The notes below the pieces were generated by a model. That model saw nothing but the letters and a program-made list of their open reading frames with translations, had not been told where the DNA came from and did no database searches. Below, piece after piece: positions 48,555 to 59,482 of a DNA stretch of 64,000 nt. Source of the DNA: Astrothelium macrocarpum (lineage: Eukaryota; Ascomycota; Dothideomycetes; Trypetheliales; Trypetheliaceae); the NCBI GenBank assembly GCA_021030915.1, contig JAGEMR010000127.1, positions 20,183 to 84,182 of the forward strand. The letters run 5' to 3'. Made by a program: the position numbers and the translations under genes. Positions within the stretch are counted from its first letter, which is position 1. Each line of letters opens with the position of its first letter.

Positions 48555-50048
48555 TCAAAGCTTACTCTTTGCTTCCTCCACCCACTCCCCTTTCTCTACT
48601 CGCTCACAAATCTCCTTGAGCACTTGCGCACCCCATTCAAAATCCTTCAACTCGAGATAAATTTGCGCGCTCAGTCTCCACCATATCGCACCGCCATGGA
48701 AATACGTCTGCACAAACGTACCAGACGTCAGACTCGTCTTTCCAATCCACATCACCACCTTCAACGCCGTCTCACCCACGTTCCCACCCCCCCATTTCAC
48801 AGCAAGCGCATTCACATCCAACGGCAACCGCACATTACTCATAAAACACTCCCACAATGTATCCCTCCCCCCTTGCCCCTCACATGCCGCATTATCCATC
48901 ACCTCCGTCCCCCATATCTCCGCCACCCTCCTCCCCGCCTTCCTCGCCAACCCCCACCCATACGCCATGATCGCCTCCTCTCCCCGTCTCCCCTCCCACC
49001 GCAACTCCCTCCGCCACGCCACCGCCGCCGGCACACACGCATACGCCGACAAGTCCAGCGTCCCGACGAACGCAAAATTCGCCACAAACGCCGACTCCCC
49101 CGCGGCCCCCGGCAGCGGGCTCTCGCGCACCTTCTCCCCCGGCCCCGGGCGCGGCGCAAACCCGTGGCTCGTCGGCAGCGTGCTGCGCATGGCGGCCTGG
49201 TGCGCGCGCGCGACGTAGAAGACGGCGCACGGCCGCGGCACGAACAGCCACTTGTGCGCGTTGCTGACGGCGAAGTCTGGCGCGGCGGCCGCGAGGTCAA
49301 GCGGGATGTGGCCTGCGCCGTGGGCCGCGTCGAGGAAGGTCAGCACGCCCTCGGCGCGGCAGGCGGAGAGCAGCGCGGCGAATGGCGTGCGGAGCCCGGG
49401 CATCGACGAGACGGTGTCGATGATGGCGAGGCGGGGCCGGTTGCCGGCGGCGCGGACGGCGGCGATGGCGGTGTGCAGTGCCGCGATGTGTTGCGCGTCG
49501 GAGACTGGGTAGGTGAGCGGGATGGGGTGGGCGCGGGCGGGGGTGGATTCGGTGATGTAGTTGACGGTCTTTTCGGAGCCGCCGTAGACGGTGGAGAAGT
49601 AGAGGATGGTGTCGCCAGGGTGGAATTGGAGGTTGCGGAGGACGACGTTCAGGCCGGTGGAGGCGTTTTGGACGAGCACGATGGTGTCGAGGGGCGCGTG
49701 GAGGAGGTCGGCAAGCGTTTGACGAGCGGATTTGATGATGTTGGGGAGCTCGTAGCGGATGAATTGGTCGGGACGGCGTTCCATGGCCTCTTTGAATTGG
49801 CGTTGGACATCTTTGATAAAGTTGGGTATCGACCCGAAGGAGCCTGGAATTGTGTATGGTCAAGGATGGTAAAAAAAATGATGAGAAAGATGGCGGAGAG
49901 TTCAGAGAGATATTTCGAAGACTAAGGGGAAAGAAATACCTTGGTTGAGATTGATAAAATTATCATCAAATGGAAAGAACTTTCTCATTTCTCGCCCAAA
50001 GGGCGTTGATGCAATTGTTTCTGCATCTTTAACAGTGATCTCTGTCAT
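48555..50048 (-). CDS. PLP-dependent class V aminotransferase (isopenicillin-N-epimerase/cysteine-desulfurase-like)
   Basis: Two exons 50048-49940 and 49843-48555 (465 residues). The first join gives FINLNQ plus GSFGSIP, the usual start of the group. Further motifs: RRPDQFIRYELP, LVQNASTGLNVVLRNL, IIDTVSSMPG, FLDAAHGAGH (Asp pairing with the pyridine nitrogen) and the PLP lysine in SNAHKWLF. Related fungal proteins have been described as isopenicillin-N epimerase-like or ergothioneine-type C-S lyases; the substrate cannot be assigned here. Exon 2 is strikingly GC-rich, which also opens a long chance frame on the opposite strand (48624-49925). The N-terminal exon and all core residues are intact. 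Confidence 0.88.
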
Positions 50049-50635
50049 GATGCGGAGGAATTGATAAGCTATCAGGAAAGAAGAGACGATTCTGAAGAAG
50101 AAAGAGACTTGACGATACCAATACAAATTCTAAATTCCTCCTGATCAAGCTGGATTAATAATTAAACTCACCGGTCAATTGAAGGTGACTCTTAGGTACA
50201 TAGGAGTCATGTCTTTACCGCTGTATCGCCGATAAAGTGGAGGGTAGTTATCTAGTGATGCCGAAGTCGGAAATCCTTGTAGGGCGTTAATGTACACAGG
50301 GCGTGTTGCCACATCGAGTAAGCATCGAGTCAAAGATAATGACATTGAGCAAAGCAAGCCGGTTTTGTCTGCATAGAACTCTAATCCGAAGATGCCCCTT
50401 TTCTTCAGTGCAGTCTCGTCGTACTCATGGCTGGGTACTGAAAACAGAATATTTAATCTTTTTTAGTTCATATTGACTACCTAGCGACGATGCGATGTCA
50501 TCATCAAGCTATCTAACAGTCTAAAGCGCTTCTTATAGCGATTCAAAGTATTAACAAAAATTGTGGAGGTGCCCGCCCATTTATTCACCCAGGAACACCA
50601 TGCATATTGAAAAGCAACATTAAGAAAGAAAGTAA
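50049..50635. other. Intergenic region
   Basis: About 590 bp, AT-leaning; promoter of the aminotransferase gene on its left side and 3' end of the secreted-protein gene on its right. No gene supported. Confidence 0.5.
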
Positions 50636-51708
50636 TTAGATGCGAGCGACACCCTTCATCGAGTCCTGTTTCACATTCTTCCTGTACTGGTCCCGAAATT
50701 GTACACGGCCAACAGTACCGAGTCCAACAGCAATGCAGAAGAGTCCAGTCCAGGTCAAAGTGATGGCGAAACCGATGAGCGGGATGCGGAAGGTTTTGCC
50801 TGGAAGTACGAATGCCTTCGTAGATGCTGCAGCGGCTGATGCCTGTGCGACAGCACTAGTGCTGGTGGATGAGATGGATTGTTGCGAGAAAACTCCGGAA
50901 ACGAAAGATGCGTCAGAAGAAGAGAGATTCGTGCCGACTGGCTGGTTGGTTTGTGGAGAAAGAGCATGAAGAGTAATGTTGGGAACGAGAAGGTCCTGCA
51001 GTTGAGGTCTGGTTGAAAGCATATTAGTCAACATTTCCAAGAAGATTGAATCAAAACAACTTACACAGCCATGCCATTAACCGTAATACTGTCGTGAATC
51101 TCACCAATGAACTGCTTGGTCATGATGGGATTCAGCGTTGACGACTGACGCTTCTCAACATCACTGCGTTTGGCCATCATAGGATCTGTCGTGGGTGCTA
51201 CACTTGCGCCAAGGTAGGACATGGTAATGTTGATCGAGTTTATGTCAAGACCCTCCCAGCCGTTGACTGGCGCAGACACGTTGTACAGACGAACTTCAGA
51301 CTCGAACACACCCGTGGAATTATCAAGGAAAGGTACATTGTAGCACACTGCGAGTCCGGAAGGGTTCCCAGCATTTCCGTTCAATGCTTGAATGGCGTTT
51401 GAGCAAGCTTCAGCCGTCATTGCATTCCATTGCGTCAAGTTGAAGTCGGCTGCACTCCCGTTAAATGGGGTGGTGGAAACAGTAGGAGAAGGGGCGGATG
51501 AAGAGGTGGATGAAGGTGCTGTAAGACCCTGTCTCTTCTCGATGTTGCTCAAAACGAAATCGTATGCTTCATCACTCATTTGTGCTTCGAGATCGAAGCT
51601 CCGTTGGTGTAAGCTCTCCGCAATATCATGAGCAGCTTTCATGGGAGAAATGGAAAGAGCCTGGCCAGCAAGCAGAAGGCTGCCAGCGACGGTGGTAGAG
51701 AAATGCAT
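50636..51708 (-). CDS. Secreted / type I membrane protein of unknown function
   Basis: Two exons 51708-51065 and 51008-50636 (338 residues). N-terminal signal peptide (MHFSTTVAGSLLLAGQALS) with a likely cut after ALS. The ectodomain is Ser/Thr-rich with several N-glycosylation sequons (NGS, NLT, NST, NVS, NIT) and basic processing sites EKRQ and AKRS...EKRQ that could be Kex2 sites. A C-terminal membrane helix lies in LIGFAITLTWTGLFCIAVGL, followed by a short basic cytosolic tail. No enzymatic domain recognised; possibly a cell-wall or surface sensor-like protein. A CT-rich tract lies just upstream, suggesting strong expression. Confidence 0.8.
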
Positions 51709-51825
51709 CTTGATTGAAGGTAGAGAATGGAATAAACTTGAATGCTTTAGTGAAAGTAGTAATGAATGTGATTAGAATAATAGGCTGCCGGCAGCGGTGT
51801 AGAGAATGGATGCAGAGGCAAGCCT

Positions 51826-51892
51826 TGGCAAAGGAAGTAGAGAATAGAAAGTAGAATAGAAAGTAGATTAGAGAGTAGAGAAGAGAAAGATG
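51826..51892 (-). promoter_or_regulatory. CT-rich promoter tract
   Basis: The plus strand reads as repeated AGTAGA/GAATAGAA/AGAGAAG units, i.e. a pyrimidine-rich tract on the coding strand about 120-185 bp upstream of the secreted-protein start codon. Such tracts are common in strongly expressed filamentous-fungal promoters. Confidence 0.55.
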
Positions 51893-53768
51893 CTTGAATG
51901 ATTAGAGCATGAAAGTCCAGGGAATGAGGCCTTTTCAAATCTTCGGATTGAAGACGATCCGGTCCTCTGCCACAGCAGAAGTCGTGGATCTTCTCGATGG
52001 AATTGTCCATGAGACAGGCCAGGACACCCTGGATACCATCTTCACACGAAATGGAATGAGGAAAGGCAATTTTTAGAAGGGACCTTGACGGAAAGGGCCA
52101 CGAGGAAGTCTGGAGGCAGTCGGAGGCTCGTCACAGAAGTGGTAGGACTCGTTAGAGGTCGTCCCAGACGAATAGGGTTGTCGACTCATGAAGCTTGACG
52201 AATGGTCGGATGGTGACGTCGCCGGCGGTAAGTCCGATGGCCAAGCCATTGCCCAGCCCCGATCTTGTCAGAGGAGTGTGATAATGAGGCTCTTAGGATC
52301 GACACATGCAGAGACGTTGAAGGTGCATGGGATCGCTGAGACTGGAGGTGAAAGAGAGTGTGGCTGCGACACGATCCGCGTCTCGGGAGGACCCGGATGG
52401 TGGATGCAAAAAGCGCCCGCCGGCTCTAAATGCCTCATACAAGATGATAGAATTCTGGAGCCAAGGGGAGAAGTTGTCATTCATCACCAGACAGAAATCG
52501 GGTATAATTCAATGAGAAAAGTGCAATTGAGGATGATGTTGCGTCTCACAGGAAAGTCCTGGTCCGCCTTTCCTCTCGAGCGATCTCGGACACAGCAAAG
52601 ACGCGTACCCACGACTTTTGCATACCAGTCAACTACTAGCCTGAGATGGGGCGATTGGCGAGCCGCTGACCAAGAACTTTCTTCGTCGCATCTTCTTTCC
52701 CTTCCTTGCAGTCGTGGCCCGTGCAGATCTTGCTACATCTCGTCGTCAGTGTAGCCGGTTTCGGCGGTGTCGCAGAAGAAAGCATAGCCTCCACGCTTCC
52801 CCAGCATTGGCCAGAGGTTCCACTTCTGAGGCGTCTCACAATGCCTTTAACACTGCTATCCACCTCGTATCCACAGCAATAGGGCTGTCCCCGAGACTTC
52901 GCGTCGTCGTTGAGGGTCGGCTCTACCGTTAGTCGGCACATCTGCTACCCTCACACGTCTCAGCGAACCGCCGCTGCGCAAGCTTCATCCTCAATACTGC
53001 TAGGTACCGGCTGGTACGTCGGGCGCAATGAGCGAACCCCAAGGTCCAGTTACAAAGTCCAGATGACGGTCGCGTATCTGGGCTGAGGCCGTGCGTTCGA
53101 ACTGTGAGTGCGCGGACTTAGCTCTACAGGAGATCCTGTCTTAAGTTGACCACTTTCCATCAATTGGGCCTTTGCTCTGCTTTGCGCTGCTTTGCTCTTC
53201 CGCCTTTGAGTAAGCCGGACTATTGGGGACAGAGCGTGGCGCACCGCTGCTCCGCGATCAACAGCGACTACATGATGGCCACATGGCAGCGTGTTTTTAC
53301 CAGTCATGCACGCTGTCGTCTATGAAGTTATTGTGAAAAGAAAAGTTCTGGTATTCGTCGGTCAGTGCCCGACATGCAGTGCCAACACATCATCGCACAG
53401 CCAGCTGCGCATCCAACAGGCTACGGCCCGAGCCAGGAAAAGGAAAGCTAGTCGTATCTTTTTCAGCCGGTCGGTATTCTTTCATGACATCGTGTATGCC
53501 CTATCACTTCCATCCATTCGTGACACTGAGTCTCCCTTGACAGTTGATTCCAAGGTTTGTGTTGCATTCCATTCTCCTGCATTTTCCGAACATTGAGTCA
53601 CCTCGCACAATTTATTAATTCATTGGCGCTTTTTGCATCTTACTCGTGGAGGAGTGTCTTTAAAATTGGGTCCCAAACAGGGATTAGTACATATCACAAT
53701 CAAATATAACTCAGCTTACTCGACCTCCTCTCTCCATAAGAACCCCGTGGCGAGCAATTTCTTTGTAT
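51893..53768. other. Gene-free region
   Basis: About 1.9 kb between divergent genes. The plus frame 52188-52754 (188 codons) and minus frame 52941-52636 have no recognisable domain and overlap each other. No gene supported. Confidence 0.45.
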
Positions 53769-55589
53769 ATGTCTATTCCCAACTCATCGTCTTGGCGATG
53801 GCCATCTGCTTCAAATGTTCCTAAACCGAAAGATCTGTATCTTCAGCGAACTGTTTCGGTAACAGATTTACACGATGATCTTGCTTGGTGTTGGAAGAGC
53901 TCACCACCTTCTCCAACGGAATCACTAATTTCAACTGCCAGCCGAAGTGCGACCCCCACGAATCCCTGGAGGTCAAATCCAACTTCTCCTAAGACCCCTA
54001 TCAAGTCGCCTTCTACGATTTGGTCAGAGGCAGGCGCTGCACCAGACTTCAGTCGCTGCACAACGCCCGTAGGTCCTTTGAAACGACCAGCGTTGGGTTC
54101 GCGCTCTGGCAGTGGCTCTCTTACGCCGACTTTGCGAGACGTTGCGCCGCCGCCGACCCAAGTTATCCCCAATTCACCAGAGGCCGAGATCAGCGCTGCT
54201 CTCGAAGGCGACACCATTATCACTCCGGCTCTTGTTTCTCAGCTTCGGCTTCTGTTTCCAAGCTTACTCAGTAAGCAAGGATGGGAAAGACAGAGTTCGC
54301 AGAGGGCATATGGTTGGGCTCTTCAGAATCCCAAGCTAGCCATTTTGTTTCTGGCGTCTAACGACTTAGCAGCATGGCGAAAAGCTGTGATCTTCGGGCT
54401 AGAAGACGACATGATGCCATTCAAGGAAGTAAGAGACTTGGATGGTGTGGCAGCCAACCCTAAGCGTGTCTTTAATCAGCAATGGAGGGTACGGGTAACG
54501 CAAATACCTATTAATGGAGGAATCACAGAACTTGAAAACAATGACGTTCTACCATTACATTCGCTTTTCTTAATTAGAGAAAATGCAGCTCGAACTACGG
54601 ATAAAGTTCGATGGCTTGATGATCGGGCGCGCCGGGTATTTGTGCGCAAGACGGTCCAATTCTCCAACCAAGCAGACAAACAGAATGCTTTGGATCAAAT
54701 TTGGAGTTTCCGACGATTGAAGCATCCGAATGTAATCTCTTTGACTTGCGCGTACAGCCAAGGCTTGAGCGTTGCAACAATCACTCCGGCTATAGAATGG
54801 GATCTCGAAAATTTCCTAAATACTCCATCCAACACCAGACGACCAGAAAGGCTTCTCGGATGGATTAGTGACCTCACCCAGGCGCTCGCTCATATTCATG
54901 CATCCGACCTATTACATCGGGACATTCGTCCCGCAAAAGTCCTGATTGACACCAATCATCGCATCCTCTTCTCATTTTTCAGTCTTCCATCCCCTGCACA
55001 AAACCCACGTTCCGTCTCCACGCAGCAATACATCTACGCCGCGCCCGAACTCATCCACCGCCACAAATCGACCCGCCCAGCGGACATCTTCTCCCTCGGC
55101 TGTCTCTTTCTCGACATTCTCACCGCCGCCACTCAACCAACGCTCGACGCACCCCTCGCCGAATTTGCGGCCTTTCGCGCCGCTACGCCTTCCAATCCGC
55201 TCCCACCCAACCCTCTGCCTCCAGCAGACCCGCTCCCGCCCACATCCTCCTCGTCATCAACATCTACCAGCACGACCATCACCGCCGCCGTTCCTGCCGC
55301 CGTTGCCACCACCAAGGCCACGCTCACCATCTCCGAACCCACTGCTCCAGCCACAAACGCAAGCTTCCACGCCCACCTGGACCTTGTGCACGCGTGGATG
55401 GCGCAGCTGCGCACCGCCATTCCCGCCGGTCGCGATGCCGTCTATCTGCACCAGGCGCTGACGTTCGTCGCAGCCATGCTGACGCCCGAGGGAGCCAAGC
55501 GGCCGCGCACGCGCAGTCTTGCGGCGCACGTGGGCCGCTGGGACGAGATGCGGAAGGCGCAAGGAACGAGAAGGAGGAGCGAGGGCTGA
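53769..55589 (+). CDS. Protein kinase-like protein with degenerate active site (probable pseudokinase)
   Basis: Single exon from ATG 53769, 606 residues. The Ser/Pro-rich N-terminus (~1-140) looks disordered. A helical segment ~150-230 (LRLLFPSLLSKQGWE, NDLAAWRKAVIFGLEDD) precedes a kinase-like domain ~285-600. The VAIK-type Lys may be present (VFVRKTVQF), the catalytic loop reads HRDIRPAKVLI (Asn of the canonical HRDLKPEN replaced by Lys), DFG is absent (LFSFFSL in its place), while APE is kept (YAAPELI) with DIFSLGCLFLDIL following. A ~90-residue Pro/Thr/Ala-rich insert interrupts the C-lobe. Loss of both metal-binding residues argues for a scaffold or regulator rather than an active kinase. 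I do not recognise the subfamily. Confidence 0.8.
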   Translation: MSIPNSSSWRWPSASNVPKPKDLYLQRTVSVTDLHDDLAWCWKSSPPSPTESLISTASRSATPTNPWRSNPTSPKTPIKSPSTIWSEAGAAPDFSRCTTPVGPLKRPALGSRSGSGSLTPTLRDVAPPPTQVIPNSPEAEISAALEGDTIITPALVSQLRLLFPSLLSKQGWERQSSQRAYGWALQNPKLAILFLASNDLAAWRKAVIFGLEDDMMPFKEVRDLDGVAANPKRVFNQQWRVRVTQIPINGGITELENNDVLPLHSLFLIRENAARTTDKVRWLDDRARRVFVRKTVQFSNQADKQNALDQIWSFRRLKHPNVISLTCAYSQGLSVATITPAIEWDLENFLNTPSNTRRPERLLGWISDLTQALAHIHASDLLHRDIRPAKVLIDTNHRILFSFFSLPSPAQNPRSVSTQQYIYAAPELIHRHKSTRPADIFSLGCLFLDILTAATQPTLDAPLAEFAAFRAATPSNPLPPNPLPPADPLPPTSSSSSTSTSTTITAAVPAAVATTKATLTISEPTAPATNASFHAHLDLVHAWMAQLRTAIPAGRDAVYLHQALTFVAAMLTPEGAKRPRTRSLAAHVGRWDEMRKAQGTRRRSEG

Positions 55590-56370
55590 GCTAGGGGCTG
55601 ATTTGTGTTTGCGGAGCCGAAATGGGCGTATGGGATGAGCAGGTCTGGGTGGAAGGGTGGGAAATGGGGATTAGAGTTTTGTAGGCGAAGGCTCGGTGGG
55701 ATTGAGCATATGCATGACTGTTTTTTTTTCTGGCATTTCCATGCCTGTGATTTTTCCTTTGATGTTTGGTCTGTATATACCCAAACCGCTTGTTATGAAA
55801 TTGGTCAAGAGAATGCGTCTTGGATGAGTATAGAATACCGGCTCTTGTTGTTGATGAAGTCTGATGATGGAACGATTAGATGGTGGGGTGGTGGGGCAGT
55901 TGCTTATCAAACGTATCTCGTCTCAACTTGTGCAACTAATTGCGAACTCCGCGCCTATACCAGTATGCGTCAGGGACCTTCTATCGAAGCCATGCGCATT
56001 CGATACGTACAGTTTTCCCCTTCAATTAGACGCAAGCGTCACAGCAATAGTCAAACCGGCTGAATGGTATTCTCATCGTATTAGTCATCGCGCGCTCCCC
56101 ATTTTCAACACAGATATGTACTGCTGCTCATATTCTTCGCTCACTTGCTCAAACTAAAAGATATTTGTACGCTGCGCCCTCGCTAAAGATGTGGTCGCTG
56201 GAAACCAAAAACAGAAAAATCTGGGTCCTCTTTGACCCGAAAATGCGATGGTAGTCTATCGGAGAGAAGTCCGCCATCGAGGCTCTGTGTCCAATGCTAA
56301 TAGCACGACTTGGATTTTATTTCCTGCATTTGATCAAATCTATCTAGCCTGGCCGCCCCGTCTGGCCCTT
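55590..56370. other. Convergent intergenic region
   Basis: Between the 3' end of the pseudokinase gene and the last exon of ERG5. The frames at 55605-56063 and 55864-56157 show no domain. No gene supported. Confidence 0.5.
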
Positions 56371-58152
56371 TTACGAGCGCCTCTTGAATGTCAACGGGCA
56401 ATGGTCCTAACACAATCTCGGTTAGCGCACATAATCTATCCCCTTTCCAGGACAGCCTATCACGTGATTGAAAAACTTACCACAGGAAAGATGGTCGCAA
56501 AGACCTGAATCTCCTCGCTTTTCGGCGTCGCATAGTGTGCCCAGTCGAGCTCCATGCTTGCTTTACCAATCATGGCTATTAAGTTGTGCGTTGCGTACGT
56601 CTGCCCTAAACAGTAATGCGGCCCGGTCCCAAACACTAACCAATTTTTGCCCTGAGCCTCCGCATCCCCGCTAATCCATCGCTCTGGGTCGAATGTATCC
56701 GGCTCGGGGTACACTTCCGGATCGTGCAAGGCGAGCCAGGTAGTGGGGACGACCATGGACCCTTTGGGCGCAGTATAGGTGTCTGTAATGGGGAAAGCGC
56801 GCTTCGCCATGTAAGGAACCATAATGACCGGTGGTCGGTAACGCAGTACCTCTTTGACGACGGCACGTGTGTAGGGCAAGTGCTCGAGCAGGTCCATGGT
56901 GAGGCGGGCACGGATGTTGCCGTTACGCAGAGCGAGATTCTCAGCCCGTATTCGGTCTAATATTTCTGGACGCTGTGCCATGATCTGGAAGAGCCAAGTA
57001 CATGCGCTCGAAGTGGCGTCCTGCGAAGCGAAGAGGAAAGTGAAGACGGTCATGGAGATCTCGTAGTCGCTGAACATGCGAATCAATAGGGCCGGCTTCT
57101 CGCCAGCGTCTTCCCCTCGAGCAACCTTTTGCCGATATTCCTCACAGCTTTGCATGGCTCTGACCCATGCGTCCATGATGCACTCGACATTGCCTCCCGC
57201 AGCCATGCGAACTTTAGCTTTAGCAGCGCACTTGCTGAATTCTTCAAGAACCATGTCAGCGGCTTTCTTACCACGCCAAGTGCGAGTATAAGGTATTATG
57301 ATGGGAAAGTTGACAAGCTCAAGGGCAGCAGTAACATGATAATAGTCGTCGGCAATTTTCTTGACCATATCATCGTCCATGTAGTGGCCAACGAAGACAC
57401 GCAGCGACACGGCGCACATGAGTTCACGGAAATGTGTCATGAACGGCACCTGCTTTCCTCCATTTTGCTTGGTAATTTGGACAAACTTTTCAAAGTACTT
57501 GTTGTACACTTCTTCTTGCCCCGGGAGGTAGGCTTCGAGAGCCTGTCGCGTGAAGAGAATGTTCAGTCCTTTGCGATAGTCGACATGTTCTCGACCATCG
57601 AGGAAAACCCAATTTTTGGGACGAAGTAGTTTATGAGCGACATCAACAACACAAGGTTTGACAAACGCAGGGGAATTAAAAACTTTGCGGGCCATATCCC
57701 TCGTAGAGGCAATAACGACGAATCTTGGATTGCATTAGAGGAATGGCCGACGGTGCAAGGCAGCATGGAACTCACTTGTGAAAAACGGAGACACAACTTA
57801 ATGGTCCACTAATCCATTTTGCGTAATATAGCTCAAATTTGGGGTTCACAGACTCGAGGAAGGGGCCTATGAAGGGCATTTTCAAGGAAGGGCCTTCGAT
57901 AGAGCCTTTATTCTTGATGTAGCTTACTGTTTTGAAGCTATCAGCATGGCTCCCTGTACTTTATTATTGATTGTGGAGGGAAGTAAACATACTTTGATCA
58001 TAGAGAACGAGAAGTAGGAGCAGCGATATGGCAACTGACCAGCCGTTGATGCTTTCCAAAGCTTTCGATGTGAGGCCATCGAGAGTAGCAAAGCTCGAGG
58101 CAGGCATTTGCGCGTCTGCCAGCGGCGACGCAAAGCTGCCATTAACCGCCAT
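56371..58152 (-). CDS. erg5: Sterol C-22 desaturase, cytochrome P450 CYP61 (ERG5)
   Basis: Four exons 58152-57993, 57926-57776, 57723-56481, 56406-56371 (529 residues). N-terminal membrane anchor WSVAISLLLLLVLYDQ, then SYIKNKGSIEGPSLKMPFIG, joined to FVVIASTRDMARKVFNSPAF. The I-helix FLFASQDATSSACTW is the CYP61 form, with ExxR in KEVLRYRPP and PERF-like DTFDPERW. The heme-binding loop is FGTGPHYCLGQ. The last exon is only 36 nt and restores the ending DHCPLTFKRRS. The enzyme introduces the C22-C23 double bond of ergosterol at the ER membrane. It is complete and should be active. An E-box palindrome lies in the last intron. Confidence 0.96.
56459..56468. promoter_or_regulatory. Perfect E-box palindrome ATCACGTGAT in the last ERG5 intron
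   Basis: A 10-bp palindrome with core CACGTG, the type bound by bHLH factors including SREBP relatives that regulate sterol genes. Its position inside a 3' intron is unusual and function is unproven. Confidence 0.4.
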
Positions 58153-59482
58153 GACAGGCCCAGATAGCTTAGACGGGTGGTGTGGGAGTTACTTCGATAC
58201 GGCGGAACAAGAAAAGCAGGCAGATCAATTGCTAAAAAGCAGAAAGATGCATGCTAGATATGGCCAGGCGCATGGACTGGGAGAGAGACGAGGGCGGAAT
58301 GAGGGCAGTGGAAGAAGAGACAGGAGAATTTGGGAAGAAATTGAGTGCAGTCAAATAGTGCATGCAGGGTGTGCTTCGGATTCAATGCTCCGGCATGGCG
58401 TGAGCTTCCGCCTTTCCATCCTCTGCTGCTAGATCCGACCCTAGATCTGCCCGCTGATTGCGACTCAATCTCCTTTTCTGGCAGATCAGAGGCTACCTAG
58501 TCTGCGATGACTGACGTTGTTCATTTTCATCCCGCGCTCATCGAGGATTCCAGAGTAGTGTCATCGCTACCATCATCTTGCTTTCCGCGTCCAATTCAAC
58601 GTCTTGAACCAGCATCAACACCTCTGTTGCATTATCTGTCTCCAGACCATCGACAAATCGCGTCCATCCGCGGTGTAAGCCTTATCCCTGGAATAGTAGA
58701 TCATCAATACTGGGGGTCGAATACCCGAACGGATTAACCGCATAGACGAATGCGTTATGCCACACTTTGTTCAAGCTAGTATAAGAATGCACTTTGTCGC
58801 TTATTCAATTGCCATCAAATGTCTAACTGAAGGAATTGCTCACAGTGAGAATTGATCGAAATTCGGATAAGGTTGGCCTGGTGATTGTCTGTCTTTACTT
58901 TGCAGGACAGGTCATGTGTCTACATCCACAATCATGTCCTGATCTTTTGTCATGCTCTCTGCCTTACTTTTAGCGTGTCGAAGGCCGGTGCATAACACAA
59001 GCTTGGCTCCAGGAACATGATATGGCAACAGTCGTGAATAGGAGCTCGCAAGAACTGCTGAATTCCAATTTACATGCTACCTAATAGCTGTTACAGGAGC
59101 TTGTTAGGGCTTCGATCAAAGTCATGTTATAAATTTGGGTGATTTGCTTATCGTCTCTTGCATTCGCCTGGACATCTATTTTCTGGACACATCCTGATAT
59201 TGGTAGAGCCACACAATTTCGAGGTCATCCCTACCATCGAAGTAGACACTACACCCCGGTTTCATGATTGAACACGGCGAGATATTCTGCAAGAACTTTC
59301 TCAGACTCCCAATTTGCTGTCTCTTTCGTCTGTGGCTATGCAATGATGTCGTCCAGCTGACGCGGACTGCCCAAATAGATCCTGGTTAGGCACCTACTGC
59401 GCCTACATTATACCGCGGATGTCCCTCAAAAGGACTGCTCTCCTCCATATGCTCTCATATATGCTTGCAATAGCGCAAAAGC
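58153..59482. other. Divergent intergenic region upstream of ERG5 and the 2EXR-like gene
   Basis: 1.3 kb holding both promoters. No supported gene; frames at 58028-58432 (antisense to ERG5 exon 1) and 58507-58737 are chance frames. Confidence 0.5.

Noticed and set aside
48624..49925. 433-codon plus-strand open frame
   Set aside because: Lies antisense to the GC-rich exon of the class V aminotransferase; the translation is low-complexity Arg/Pro/His then Gly/Val, typical of a chance frame opposite GC-rich coding DNA.
52188..52754. 188-codon plus-strand frame
   Set aside because: No domain, no signal peptide, no splice-linked extension, and an overlapping minus frame of equal quality.
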